This document shows positions 1 to 7,755 of a stretch of DNA of 25,183 nucleotides, in pieces. The stretch comes from an uncultured Oscillospiraceae bacterium (GTDB lineage: Bacteria; Bacillota; Clostridia; Oscillospirales; Oscillospiraceae), in NCBI GenBank assembly GCA_934572445.1, contig CAKTLD010000016.1:1-25183 (forward strand), in the 5' to 3' direction. How positions within the stretch are numbered: position 1 is the first letter of the stretch; each line of letters starts with the position of its first letter. A program made the position numbers and the translations under genes. Under the pieces are notes generated by a model. That model was not told the origin of the DNA. It did not search any database and saw only the letters and a list, made by a program, of their open reading frames with translations.

Positions 1-20
1 TTACAAATTATCTTTTGCCG

Positions 21-224
21 TCAGATCACCAGCTTTTGGCTGATGTACTGTTCAAACTCCCGGCGCTTTACCAGCTTCTTTGCCCCGACGAACAAGACGA
101 ACGGGCAGTTGGGCGAGCGTAGCATACTGTCGATCTTGTTGATGCCGATGTTGCTGTACTCTGCTGCTTCTCTGGCGGTCAGCGTCATTTTGAGGTGGAT
201 CGGCACTTGCAATTCCTCAGCCAT
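21..224 (-). CDS. xis: Tn916/Tn1549-type excisionase (Xis)
   Basis: A 67-residue protein with the winged-helix layout of conjugative-transposon excisionases: a short N-terminus, the LTAREAAEYSNIG helix-turn-helix (about residues 15-27), the NCPFVLFVGAKKLVKR wing (about 39-54) and a basic tail ending EFEQYI. In this family Xis bends the element ends and directs the tyrosine integrase towards excision. The start at 224 follows an AGGTGG ribosome site 7 nt upstream. In Tn916-like elements int follows xis directly; here it would lie beyond the left edge of the window, so the partner cannot be seen. The conjugation genes expected upstream of xis are absent, because host metabolic genes begin within 1.5 kb. 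It is therefore probably a relic. Confidence 0.85.
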   Translation of the reverse strand: MAEELQVPIHLKMTLTAREAAEYSNIGINKIDSMLRSPNCPFVLFVGAKKLVKRREFEQYISQKLVI

Positions 225-242
225 ACCATCGCCACCTGTGTA

Positions 243-320
243 TTACATTCCGAGTTGCCGGCTTAGAGACGCAGCATTGGGGGAAAGCGAAAGCTCGTCC
301 GAGCTGTCATCTCTTTCCAT
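243..320 (-). CDS. 25-aa micro-ORF upstream of xis
   Basis: A 25-codon ORF beginning MERDDSSDEL and ending SRQLGM. Its ATG lies inside the last codons of the 44-aa ORF upstream (overlap 307-320), and it ends 18 bp before the xis start, consistent with translational coupling in a small xis operon. No function is recognised. It could equally be chance. Confidence 0.3.
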   Translation of the reverse strand: MERDDSSDELSLSPNAASLSRQLGM

Positions 321-441
321 ATCGAAAGTTCAGCAGCCATTTGTCGGGTATCGTGATCAGATCAGGCCCTGTGCTGCGGATCCGTTTTACAATATCTGAC
401 TGGTATGCGAATAATGCACCTCTATCCAGTTCGGTCCTCAT
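307..441 (-). CDS. 44-aa hypothetical protein upstream of xis
   Basis: A 44-codon ORF (begins MRTELDRGAL, ends NFRYGKR) with an AAAAGGAAAG ribosome site just upstream of its ATG at 441. The stop of an open frame to its right, at 438-440, overlaps this ATG (ATGA). The next micro-ORF overlaps its own end. The chain of overlaps leading to xis suggests a small operon of the former conjugative element. No domain is recognised. Confidence 0.4.
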   Translation of the reverse strand: MRTELDRGALFAYQSDIVKRIRSTGPDLITIPDKWLLNFRYGKR

Positions 442-1400
442 TTTCTTTCCTTTTTAAGGCGTACGCCTCCGAAAGCAGCTCCAGACTGAACAGATACGGC
501 GGAAGCATCCGGGACAGATTTACTACATATAACCATGGGAATACGCAAGCAAAGGGGCGACGGCGGCAGCTTCCACCCCTGACAAAACTCATATCGGTTT
601 GGCTCGCGTGTCGGCTTCCCGGAATAGGCCCTGATAAAACGGGCGGTTTCCAGCTCCTTGCTGTGCTTCCGCAGACCGGAAGGGGCGATCCCGTACTTTT
701 TGCGGCCTTTTGCGGGAAAATAGAATTGTCCGCTTTGCCGCTCTCCGCAGCCATGCAGAAATAGAGAAACCGGCTGCCAGCGCTGAGCGCGTGGAATTGC
801 CTGGAAAGGAGCAGAGAGTTTCCTGCCTGAATGGATCGTTTTTCTCTGTTATCCGCCTTGGCAGATAGGTGTTGGAGAAGAGCGGGGCCGCATTTTCGTT
901 TGCTCAAATGAAATTTCTTCTTTCGCGTAAGGATAGGGACGTGGGTGATCCGTGTCCCTTCGTAATAAATGTAGAAAACCGCCCCTGTTTGACCACCCAT
1001 ACAAAGCAAAACAAATTACACTCAACGCAGACCTTCGTAAACACAGAATGATCTGAATTTACATTAGGTCTGCACTGAGTGTAATGCTTGTGGGTATGTT
1101 TACTTAACTCGACAGCATGTGTAATAACAGGAAATACAATTCTCAAAACATGATGCAGCAGCGGAAGAACGATATCCGCTTACATAAATGTGTTTAGCGG
1201 CAAGCAAGAGTGAAGCCGCACTGTCGATTTGAGACACTTTAGCCTATCGATAAACCTATGGCGTCGTCGAATTCAAATCGGGCTTCAAACATGCGAGGAA
1301 AAAGCAGCAATGATATTAGATTTCCTCCCAATCGACCTGCTTTTTCTGATTTAGGGCCAAGCACAATTTATTCTTTGATAATCAAAAGCAGAAAAGGAGT
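442..1400. other. Decayed spacer between transposon relic and host operon
   Basis: No convincing intact gene was found. On the minus strand a frame that stays open from about 855 to its stop at 438-440 encodes a basic, plausible-looking stretch (for example FYFPAKGRKKYGIAP and LRKHSKELETARF) but has no start codon. It ends in an ATGA overlap with the 44-aa ORF, so it may be the tail of a broken gene of the conjugative element. The longest start-bounded ORF here (422-1009, minus) is low-complexity and runs in a different frame. From about 1090 to 1400 nothing is recognisable. Confidence 0.4.
1015..1085. repeat. 71-bp imperfect inverted repeat
   Basis: Arms 1015-1034 (ATTACACTCAACGCAGACCT) and 1066-1085 pair at 18 of 20 positions. 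Inside them GTAAA (1037-1041) pairs with TTTAC (1058-1062). Neither arm is followed by a T-tract, so it is not a standard terminator. It may be a large operator, a hairpin mobile-element remnant, or a scar. Confidence 0.6.
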
Positions 1401-1405
1401 GCATC

Positions 1406-1684
1406 TTAAAGAATGACGCCTGTCTTTTGCTGTTCAAACTGTCGAATTGCCTCGCGTGCTCTTTCGCGTAACTGCAAAATGCTCTTTGCATGAGAACACA
1501 GGATCATGCCTGCGTCCGACGGTTGGACACTTCTTGTGCCGCGAACAACCAACTGCATGCCTGCTTTGCGCTCTAACGCCGATATATGAGTAGATACTGT
1601 AGGCTGTGATAAGTGCAGACATTTTGCCGTCTGGGAAAAACTGTTGGTCTCCACTACATACATGAGGCATTCCAACTCCTTCAT
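1406..1684 (-). pseudogene. Truncated LysR-type regulator (DNA-binding domain only)
   Basis: Residues 1-60 form a clear LysR helix-turn-helix: MKELECLMYVVETNSFSQTA, then LHLSQPTVSTHISALE. A dimerisation helix rich in R and E follows. The protein stops after 92 residues, while LysR proteins are about 290-300 residues; the whole effector-binding domain is missing. The sequence beyond the stop does not resume LysR homology in another frame, so a deletion is more likely than a frameshift. The ATG at 1684 starts the family's N-terminus; the longer TTG start at 1711 is less likely. It lies 58 bp downstream of the malic enzyme gene and may once have regulated the malate operon. A surviving HTH-only protein could still bind DNA. 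Confidence 0.75.
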
Positions 1685-1741
1685 ATCAATACCAGTATCA
1701 ATGTATACCAAACTTCGCCCTTTCTTTATATCGAACTATCC

Positions 1742-2914
1742 TCAGATCCTCGCCACGCCGCTCCTGCGCGCAGCCTCGGCCACGGCCTTCGCCACCGCGG
1801 GACCGACGCGCGGATCGAACGCCGCGGGGATGATGTAGTCCTCGCTAAGCTCATCGCCCACAAGACCCGCCAGCGCTTCCGCCGCCGCGACCTTCATCTC
1901 TTCGTTGATGTCGCTCGCGCGCACATCGAACGCGCCGCGGAAGATGCCCGGGAACGCGAGCACGTTGTTGATCTGGTTGGGATAGTCGCTGCGTCCGGTG
2001 GAGATGACCCTTGCGCCGCCCGCTTTCGCCGCGTCGGGGAAGATCTCCGGCGTCGGGTTCGCGCAGGCAAAGATGATGGCATCCTTGTTCATCGTCTTGA
2101 CCATTTCGGTCGTGACGGTGTTCGGTGCAGAAACGCCGATGAACACATCCGCGCCCACGAGCATATCGGCGAGCGAGCCCGCCTTATGGCTCAGGTTCGT
2201 GACCTCGGCCATCTCGGTCTTGATCCAGTTGAGGCCCTCGCGGCCCTGGTAGATCGCGCCCTTGCGGTCGCACATTGTAATGTCCTTGAAACCCGCCGAG
2301 AGCAGCAGCTTTGTGATGGCGATGGCTGCCGCGCCCGCGCCGGAGGTCACGATCTTCACGTCCTCCTTCTTCTTGCCCACGACCTTGAGCGCGTTCGTGA
2401 GGCCCGCGAGCGTGATGACGGCGGTGCCGTGCTGGTCATCGTGGAAGATGGGAATGTCGCACTTTTCCTTCAGCTTGCGCTCGATCTCGAAGCAGCGCGG
2501 CGCGGCGATGTCCTCAAGATTGATGCCGCCGAAGCTGCCGGAGATGTTGTAGACCGTCTCCACGAACTCATCCACGTCCTTGGTCTTGACACAGAGCGGG
2601 AAAGCGTCCACATCGCCGAATGCCTTGAACAGCACGCACTTGCCCTCCATGACGGGCATACCGGCCTCGGGGCCGATGTCGCCGAGGCCCAAGACGGCGC
2701 TGCCGTCGGTGATGACCGCCGCCATGTTCCAGCGGCGGGTAAGCTCATAGCTTTTGTTGATATCCTTCTGGATCTCCAGGCAGGGCTGCGCGACGCCGGG
2801 GGTGTAGGCCAGGGACAGATCGTCCTTCGTCTTGACCGGCACGCGGGTCACCATTTCGATCTTGCCCTTCCACTCGCCGTGGAGGCGGAGCGATTCTTTT
2901 GCATAATCCATCAT
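1742..2914 (-). CDS. NAD(P)-dependent malic enzyme
   Basis: A 390-residue oxaloacetate-decarboxylating malate dehydrogenase of the short bacterial type (malate + NAD(P)+ to pyruvate + CO2). Visible features are [10 protein letters not shown] (catalytic Tyr near 37), [12 protein letters not shown] (catalytic Lys near 92), [12 protein letters not shown] (metal and substrate acids near 159-160) and a dinucleotide-binding loop SGAGAAA (191-197). Tandem ATGs lie at 2914 and 2911 behind AAAGGAG, 5 and 8 nt upstream. That Shine-Dalgarno overlaps the stop of fumC (2926-2928), so the pair is one transcript with coupled translation. Together they convert fumarate to pyruvate. Cofactor preference cannot be read reliably from the sequence. 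Confidence 0.95.
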   Translation of the reverse strand: MMDYAKESLRLHGEWKGKIEMVTRVPVKTKDDLSLAYTPGVAQPCLEIQKDINKSYELTRRWNMAAVITDGSAVLGLGDIGPEAGMPVMEGKCVLFKAFGDVDAFPLCVKTKDVDEFVETVYNISGSFGGINLEDIAAPRCFEIERKLKEKCDIPIFHDDQHGTAVITLAGLTNALKVVGKKKEDVKIVTSGAGAAAIAITKLLLSAGFKDITMCDRKGAIYQGREGLNWIKTEMAEVTNLSHKAGSLADMLVGADVFIGVSAPNTVTTEMVKTMNKDAIIFACANPTPEIFPDAAKAGGARVISTGRSDYPNQINNVLAFPGIFRGAFDVRASDINEEMKVAAAEALAGLVGDELSEDYIIPAAFDPRVGPAVAKAVAEAARRSGVARI

Positions 2915-2925
2915 GTTTTCTCCTT

Positions 2926-4302
2926 TCAAACCATCCGCTCGGGGCGGACGATGCGGTCGAATTCCTCCGGCGGCAGAAGCTCCAGCGCGGCGCAGGCCTC
3001 GCGCAGCGTCAGGTTCTCCGCGTATGCCTTTTTTGCGATCCTCGCGGCGTTTTCGTAGCCGATGTGCGGGTTGAGCGCCGTGACGAGCATCAGCGAGCGG
3101 CGCACATTTTCGTCCATCCTCTCCCGATTTGCGCGGATGCCGGACGCACAGTTTTTGTCAAACGAAGCGATAGCCTCGCTCAGCAGCCGCGCGGACTGCA
3201 AAAAGTTATAGGCGCACACGGGCATAAAAACGTTCAGCTCAAAGTTCCCCTGCGCCGCGGCCATGCCAACGGCGGCGTCGTTGCCCATGACCTGCACCGC
3301 CACCATCGTCACCGCCTCGCACTGCGTCGGGTTGACCTTGCCGGGCATGATGGACGAGCCGGGCTCGTTGGCGGGGATGCTGATCTCCCCCAGCCCCGTG
3401 CGCGGGCCGGAGGCGAGCCAGCGCACATCGTTTGCGATCTTCATCATGTCGCACGCGAGCGCCTTGATCGCGCCGTGCGCGAACACCAGCTCGTCCTTCG
3501 ACGTGAGCGCGTGAAATTTGTTGGCGGCGGTGACAAAGGGCCTGCCCGTCAGACGCGCGATCGCCGCGGCGGCCTCCGTGTCAAAGCCCTTCGGCGCATT
3601 CAGCCCCGTGCCGACAGCCGTGCCGCCGAGCGCCAGCTCATGCAGCGGCGGCAGCGCGGCTGCGAGCAGCTCCCTGTCCCGCGCAAGGCTCGTCCGCCAG
3701 CCGGAGATCTCCTGCCCGAAGGTGATCGGCGTCGCGTCCTGCAAATGCGTCCGGCCGGACTTGAGCACTGCCGCGTTTTCCGCTTCCAGCCGGAAAAGCG
3801 TCTCCTCCAGCGCGCGGACCGCGGGCAGCAGCCGCTCCCCGACGGCGAGGCAGGCCGCGATGTGCATGGCCGTCGGAAAGGTGTCGTTTGAGGACTGCGA
3901 CATATTGACGTCGTCGTTCGGGTGCAGGAGCCGCTTGCCGGCCAGCTCGTTGCCGCGGTTGGCGACGACCTCGTTGACGTTCATGTTCGACTGTGTGCCC
4001 GAGCCCGTCTGCCACACGACGAGCGGAAAATGCCCGTCCAGCTTGCCGGCAAGGATCTCATCGCAGACCGCTCCGATCACGGTGCATTTTTCCTCCGTCA
4101 TCCGCTCGGGCAGCAGCGCGCGGTTGGCGATGGCCGCCGCCTTTTTCAGCACGGCAAATGCCCGGATGATCTCCGCGGGCATCGTCTCGATCCCGACGCC
4201 GATGGGAAAATTCTCATGCGAGCGCTGCGTCTGCGCGCCCCAGTAACGGTCCGCGGGGACGCGGACCTCCCCCAGTGAATCATGCTCTGTTCTGTACTCC
4301 AT
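2926..4302 (-). CDS. fumC: Fumarate hydratase, class II
   Basis: A 458-residue, full-length iron-independent fumarase of the aspartase/fumarase superfamily, interconverting fumarate and malate as a cytosolic tetramer. Substrate-site motifs appear in family order: [10 protein letters not shown] (99-108), SSNDTFPT (137-144), [10 protein letters not shown] with the catalytic His (183-192) and the mobile signature loop [11 protein letters not shown] (315-325). The ATG at 4302 follows GCGAGG. It is first in an operon with malic enzyme, whose ribosome site overlaps the fumC stop. A near-consensus promoter lies 35 bp upstream. Aspartase is the main alternative, but the motifs and pairing with malic enzyme fit fumarase. 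Confidence 0.96.
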   Translation of the reverse strand: MEYRTEHDSLGEVRVPADRYWGAQTQRSHENFPIGVGIETMPAEIIRAFAVLKKAAAIANRALLPERMTEEKCTVIGAVCDEILAGKLDGHFPLVVWQTGSGTQSNMNVNEVVANRGNELAGKRLLHPNDDVNMSQSSNDTFPTAMHIAACLAVGERLLPAVRALEETLFRLEAENAAVLKSGRTHLQDATPITFGQEISGWRTSLARDRELLAAALPPLHELALGGTAVGTGLNAPKGFDTEAAAAIARLTGRPFVTAANKFHALTSKDELVFAHGAIKALACDMMKIANDVRWLASGPRTGLGEISIPANEPGSSIMPGKVNPTQCEAVTMVAVQVMGNDAAVGMAAAQGNFELNVFMPVCAYNFLQSARLLSEAIASFDKNCASGIRANRERMDENVRRSLMLVTALNPHIGYENAARIAKKAYAENLTLREACAALELLPPEEFDRIVRPERMV

Positions 4303-4328
4303 GGCTTAACCTCGCTTTTTTTGATCTC

Positions 4329-5038
4329 TTATCTAAATAATACACGCTGTGGCACTGCCGTCAACATGATTCTCAATTCTTCCTGCGACAGTCCATGGCA
4401 GAGCAGCGTACAGATAAAATGCTTCATGGCTTGAACCGGTGTTTCTCTGGTGCTTTGTCCTCTGTCGGTCGAGATATAGCAGCGCTCTGCACCTGCTGCA
4501 CGGATGTTTGCGGCCATCTGCTCACTGCTGCATTCCCCTTCCGCAAGGTTATACCAACAATGTTCAATAAGCACACCGGTTTCTGCCAACTCTTTTTGCA
4601 GCGCAGCAGGACACTGTGTTCGCGAAAATTCCGGATGCGTCAGAACCATTTTTACACCGTTTGCTATGCCTTCCCTGCAAAGGACAAGGCTTTCTTTCGG
4701 GCTGATATGTCCGGTTGCCAGGGCAGCATGACTACCCTTAACCGCATCAAAAATTTCATATACTTCGCGCTTGAGCCGACCGTCCTTATCGCAGACAGCA
4801 AACCCGCTGCGATCGAAAAAGTCTCCGGGCATATTCCCGCTGACGAGTGAATTTGCAGCATCCCGTGTCGGCATATAGATGATACGGGCACCGCGCTTTA
4901 GTGCATCCTGCACAGCGTATGGATTCAGCCCGCCTACAGGACAATTAAGTGCCAGCGCACCATACGCGAGCGTAGTTGCCTTTGCATATCGATTTGCAAT
5001 AAATGCTCTATCCGCGGTCGATTCATATTCTTCTGATT
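4329..5038 (-). pseudogene. DUF6282-like hydrolase fragment, N-terminus lost
   Basis: From about 5038 down to the stop at 4329 one minus-strand frame encodes a run typical of DUF6282/amidohydrolase-like proteins: EEYESTADRAF, LNCPVGGLNPYAVQDAL, RGARIIYMPTRDA, then a C-terminal domain with HPEFSRTQ and RCYISTDRGQ. The N-terminal metal-binding part expected in this family is absent. Reading upstream, the frame enters the carboxymuconolactone decarboxylase gene and meets a TGA with no start codon. A GTG at 4913 is internal to the conserved region. This is the 3' remnant of a gene fused by deletion to the 5' part of its neighbour. Family assignment is by recalled motif resemblance. Confidence 0.7.
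4337..4364 (-). promoter_or_regulatory. SigA-type promoter for fumC-malic enzyme
   Basis: Minus-strand -35 TTGACG (4359-4364), a 16-bp spacer and -10 TATTAT (4337-4342), about 35 bp before the fumC ATG. It lies in the 3' end of the DUF6282 remnant, so the operon is independent of the genes to its right. Confidence 0.7.
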
Positions 5039-5512
5039 TTCCGGCGCTGCGGCGCGCATAGCGTCAATATGTTCACCGAAAATGGACTTCTGCGCGGCAA
5101 TGCCATCGGGCAGTCTGCTTTCCTCTGTGACGGTCTGGCCGCTCTCCAGCGGCAGGGCGACACCCTTTTCGGCAAACACTTCATTCATTGCGATCACGGC
5201 GTTTTCCGCCTTGCCGAGGCCGATGTACGGCGCACAGTGGTAGACGGCCTCCCGGATCTCCTCCGGCGCTGCGCCGGAGGCAAGGGCGGCGGCGGTATGA
5301 CGCCTGACCTCATTCATGGTTTGGTTCGTCGCCGTAGCGGCAAGGATCACCAGCTCGCGCATTTTGGCGCTCAGCTTTTCTTCGGCATAAACCTCACCGT
5401 AGATGAGCCGCTCCTTGACCGCGCAGAACTCCGAATCGGAGACGGTCAGGCCGGCGTGCTCCCGGCCGTATAAGGTATTCATGGCCTTCTCTGCTTTCTC
5501 TGTCCTGTTCAT
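4934..5512 (-). pseudogene. Carboxymuconolactone decarboxylase-like protein, C-terminally truncated
   Basis: The first about 160 codons are a good CMD/AhpD-like domain: KMRELVILAATATNQ and EEIREAVYHCAPYIG with the family's Cys-X-Pro motif, then FGEHIDAMRAAAPENQK. Relatives of this two-repeat type are about 250 residues and continue into a second CMD repeat. Here, right after ENQK (codon at 5030-5032), homology stops. The last about 30 codons read out of frame through the DUF6282 fragment. The start at 5512 has a GGAGGG ribosome site and sits 13 bp behind the flavodoxin stop, so it is the third gene of the MerR-flavodoxin operon. A one-repeat CMD protein might still fold, but the novel tail argues for a disabled gene. 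Confidence 0.8.
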
Positions 5513-5525
5513 TGTGATCCCTCCG

Positions 5526-6314
5526 TTATTTTGTCAAGTCCAGTTCATTGACCCAGCTTTGCACCGCGGACAAGTCGGCGCCGCCGGAAAAGCGCCGGCC
5601 GTCCAGCACGTCTGCTCCCGCCGCGCTCGCCTTGACGCCGCTCAGGCTGCCGCCGATGCCGCTGCTTCCCGAGGTGCAGAACGGAACAATGGTCTTTCCG
5701 GAAAAGTCATAGCTCTCCAGAAAGGTGTCGATGATCTTTGGTTCCTTGCCCCACCAGATGGGATAGCCGAGGAAAATGATATCGTAACCGTCCATACCGT
5801 CGACGCTGCCGCTGATGGCGGGGCGGGCGCTGTCGTCGTTCTGCTCCCGGTTTGCGCGGCAATCGCTGTTGTAATCCAGATCTGCCGTTGTGTACGGATC
5901 TTCCGGTGTGATCTCGTAAAGGTCGGCGCCCAGCGCCGTCTGCAGCGTTTCCGCCACGCTTTTCGTATGACCGGTGGCAGAAAAATAGGCAACAAGGATT
6001 TTCCCGCCCGTATCTGCGGATGGCTCCGGCTCCGCGGACGGCTGCTCCGTTTTGGCCCCGGTCGGGGGCTCCGCCGTATCTGCCGGTGCCTCGCCCGTGG
6101 TCTCCTGCGGCGGTTCCTCCGCCGTATTGTCGGGCGCTTCCGGTCCCGTCCGGTCGGCCGCCTCGCCGGGCGCGGCCTGCGCGGCCTGCGCGGCGCTGTC
6201 CGGCGCCGTGTTCTCCGGCTTGTCCGCCGGACTGTCGTCGGCGCTCCTTGCGCCGCAGGCTGCCAGCGCCGTCAGCATCGTCAGCGCCAGCAGCAGGGAA
6301 ACCAGCTTTTTCAT
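5526..6314 (-). CDS. Flavodoxin-domain lipoprotein
   Basis: 262 residues: a lipoprotein signal peptide with lipobox LAAC (Cys20), a low-complexity Ala/Pro/Glu/Thr linker (about 21-104), then a flavodoxin-like fold from about 105. KILVAYFSATGHTKSVAETL contains the FMN phosphate loop SATGHT, GYDIIFLGYPIWWGKEP the second flavin loop, and FCTSGSSGIGGS the third. It is predicted to be a membrane-tethered extracytoplasmic FMN protein carrying electrons to or from a surface reductase; the partner is unknown. Its ATG overlaps the MerR stop by 4 bp (ATGA), so the two are coupled, and the CMD-like gene follows 13 bp later. MerR-flavodoxin-CMD clusters suggest a redox or electrophile response. Confidence 0.88.
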   Translation of the reverse strand: MKKLVSLLLALTMLTALAACGARSADDSPADKPENTAPDSAAQAAQAAPGEAADRTGPEAPDNTAEEPPQETTGEAPADTAEPPTGAKTEQPSAEPEPSADTGGKILVAYFSATGHTKSVAETLQTALGADLYEITPEDPYTTADLDYNSDCRANREQNDDSARPAISGSVDGMDGYDIIFLGYPIWWGKEPKIIDTFLESYDFSGKTIVPFCTSGSSGIGGSLSGVKASAAGADVLDGRRFSGGADLSAVQSWVNELDLTK

Positions 6315-6673
6315 TTGATATCGCTCCTTCCTGTTTTTTGGATCTCATGGCGCAGATAGTCCAGCCGTTCAAGCTGCCGCTCGCGGAAGTGGATCTCGTC
6401 CAGGGTCATTTTCCTCCTGTCCTCCAGCATCCGCAGCTGTTTCCGACGGTTGTCCGGCTGTTCCGGAAGAAGCCGCATATAGGTCTCCGCCTCTTCGGCG
6501 GTAAAACCAATGTCATGCAGCGTCATGATGGTGCTGAGCCGTTCCAGGTCCTCGTCATCATACTGCCGCACGTCCATCGCCTGCCTTGCCGAACCGTGCA
6601 GTCCCCAGCTTTCATACTCCTGCAAAATGAAGGCCGGAATATGGTAGCGCTCGCTTGCCTCCTGCCGTGTCAT
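6311..6673 (-). CDS. MerR-family transcriptional regulator
   Basis: About 120 residues: an N-terminal winged helix (MTRQEASERYHIPAFILQEYES, then RQYDDEDLERLSTIMTLHDIGFTAEEAE) and a C-terminal coiled coil (RKQLRMLEDRRKMTLDEI). This matches small MerR activators, which act as dimers that realign over-spaced promoters. No Cys-rich metal site is visible. ATG 6673 has the better spacing (9 nt) from AGGAG (6683-6687); ATG 6679 is only 3 nt away and a TTG lies at 6682. The stop overlaps the flavodoxin lipoprotein start, so the regulator leads the operon it probably controls. The dyad at 6694-6728 is a candidate operator. Confidence 0.85.
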   Translation of the reverse strand: MTRQEASERYHIPAFILQEYESWGLHGSARQAMDVRQYDDEDLERLSTIMTLHDIGFTAEEAETYMRLLPEQPDNRRKQLRMLEDRRKMTLDEIHFRERQLERLDYLRHEIQKTGRSDIK

Positions 6674-6693
6674 CCGCATCAACTCCTAACGCC

Positions 6694-6728
6694 AAAATGC
6701 AGACATCCGCTTCGGATATCTGCATTTT
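6694..6728 (-). terminator. 16-bp dyad: LysR terminator or MerR operator
   Basis: Arms 6694-6709 and 6713-6728 (AAAATGCAGA...TCTGCATTTT) match at 15 of 16 positions around a 3-nt loop. As RNA it resembles an intrinsic terminator after the LysR stop (6780-6782). It also spans the start region of the putative merR promoter (minus-strand -35 TTCGAC 6748-6753, 16 bp, -10 TATAAA 6726-6731), so it could serve as the MerR operator. Confidence 0.55.
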
Positions 6729-6779
6729 ATACCGCTTTTTCGATTATGTCGAATACCCGTTTTGAGAAATCATAAATGC

Positions 6780-7646
6780 CTAAACCGCATTTTTGACAAA
6801 ACTGAGGAACTGCTCTGCTGCCGATGAATACGCCTGATCCTTCTTCCACGCCAGCACCGTGCCGGTCTCCAGCCTTGGCGAGAGCGGCACAAAGGCCAGC
6901 GCATCGGAAATGTTGCCCAGGTCAAAGCACAGCGCCGCGCCCACGCCGCTTTTTACCATGTTGGCAGCGTTGAGGATAAGGTTGTAGCTGGCGGCGATCT
7001 CCAGCCCTTCATACGCATCGCCGAACCAGCCTGCCAGCTCGTTGCGGACGGTCTCGCGTCCGCTGATGAGCAGCGGGATGCCCAGCAGCTCCTTCGGGGC
7101 AATGCCGTCCTTCCGTGCCAGCGGATGCTCCTTTGGCAGCAGCACGCCCCAGCGATCCTTTTGCGGCGTCCGCAGGAAGGCATACCGGCCGATGTCCACC
7201 GGCTCGGTCAGAAGTCCCATGTCCAGCAGGCCCTTTTCAATGCGCTCCTTCACGTCGTCGGCGTTGGCGCTGTAAATGCGAAACTGCACCTGCGGATGGA
7301 GCCGCCGAAATTCCCGGATGTGCCGGGAGAGAAAGGTCATTGCCGCTGTTTCACCGCAGCCGATGGCGACCTCGCCGGTCACCTCCTCCTCGTGGTGCTG
7401 CAATTCCCGCTCGGCCTTGTCGGCCAGCTCTACGATCTCCTGCGCCCGGCGGCGCAGCAGCATCCCATCATCCGTCAGGACAACACGGTACTGGCTGCGG
7501 CGAAAGAGCCTGACGCCGAGCTCCTCTTCGAGCTGCATGAGCTGACGGGAAAGCGTCGGCTGCGTTACATGGAGCAGCGCCGCTGCCTTTGTAATATTTT
7601 CCTCCCGTGCCACAGCGAGAAAATAGCGCAGAACGCGCAGCTCCAT
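6780..7646 (-). CDS. LysR-family transcriptional regulator
   Basis: 288 residues, normal family length. The HTH spans residues 1-60 (MELRVLRYFLAVAREENITK, then LLHVTQPTLSRQLMQLEEELG and LFRRSQ), followed by a linker helix and a two-lobed effector domain from about 90 (GEVAIGCGETAAMTFL onwards). ATG 7646 follows GAGGTGATC and begins the canonical N-terminus; in-frame sequence further upstream to 7733 crosses the promoter and is not coding. The gene sits between the MerR operon and the NSS transporter on the same strand, behind its own promoter and with a terminator on each side. The target and effector cannot be read from sequence; the adjacent transporter is a possible target. Confidence 0.93.
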   Translation of the reverse strand: MELRVLRYFLAVAREENITKAAALLHVTQPTLSRQLMQLEEELGVRLFRRSQYRVVLTDDGMLLRRRAQEIVELADKAERELQHHEEEVTGEVAIGCGETAAMTFLSRHIREFRRLHPQVQFRIYSANADDVKERIEKGLLDMGLLTEPVDIGRYAFLRTPQKDRWGVLLPKEHPLARKDGIAPKELLGIPLLISGRETVRNELAGWFGDAYEGLEIAASYNLILNAANMVKSGVGAALCFDLGNISDALAFVPLSPRLETGTVLAWKKDQAYSSAAEQFLSFVKNAV

Positions 7647-7647
7647 A

Positions 7648-7693
7648 ATGATCACCTCAAAACGATCATAGCGCAGATCAGGCATTTTTGCAA
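7648..7693 (-). promoter_or_regulatory. LysR promoter with autoregulatory-type dyad
   Basis: Minus-strand -35 TTGCAA (7688-7693), 17-bp spacer, -10 TATGAT (7665-7670). An inverted repeat ATGATC-N10-GATCAT (7648-7669) overlaps the -10 and the ribosome site. LysR proteins commonly bind such dyads and repress themselves. Confidence 0.65.
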
Positions 7694-7717
7694 GTCGGTC
7701 ATGCCTCGGCGCGGGAC

Positions 7718-7744
7718 AAAAAAGGAACGGCACACGGCCGTTCC
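7718..7744 (-). terminator. Rho-independent terminator after NSS transporter
   Basis: Stem GGAACGGC (7724-7731) with GCCGTTCC (7737-7744), 5-nt loop, followed on the minus strand by six T (7718-7723). It lies 11 bp past the transporter stop. Confidence 0.85.
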
Positions 7745-7755
7745 CTTTCTATCTT

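Noticed and set aside
422-1009. 195-aa minus-strand ORF upstream of the xis cluster
   Set aside because: Low-complexity, no ribosome site, no family; a different frame fits better as the end of a broken gene.
1613-3058. Long plus-strand ORF (481 aa) across the LysR fragment and malic enzyme
   Set aside because: It is the antisense frame of a GC-rich conserved gene; His/Arg/Ala-rich with no domain.
2899-4278. Plus-strand ORFs (330, 242 and 118 aa) opposite fumC
   Set aside because: Antisense shadows of fumarase with biased composition and no ribosome site.
4329-4913. DUF6282 gene starting at GTG 4913 as an intact short gene
   Set aside because: Conserved sequence continues in frame upstream of the GTG, and no start codon exists before the junction with the CMD gene.
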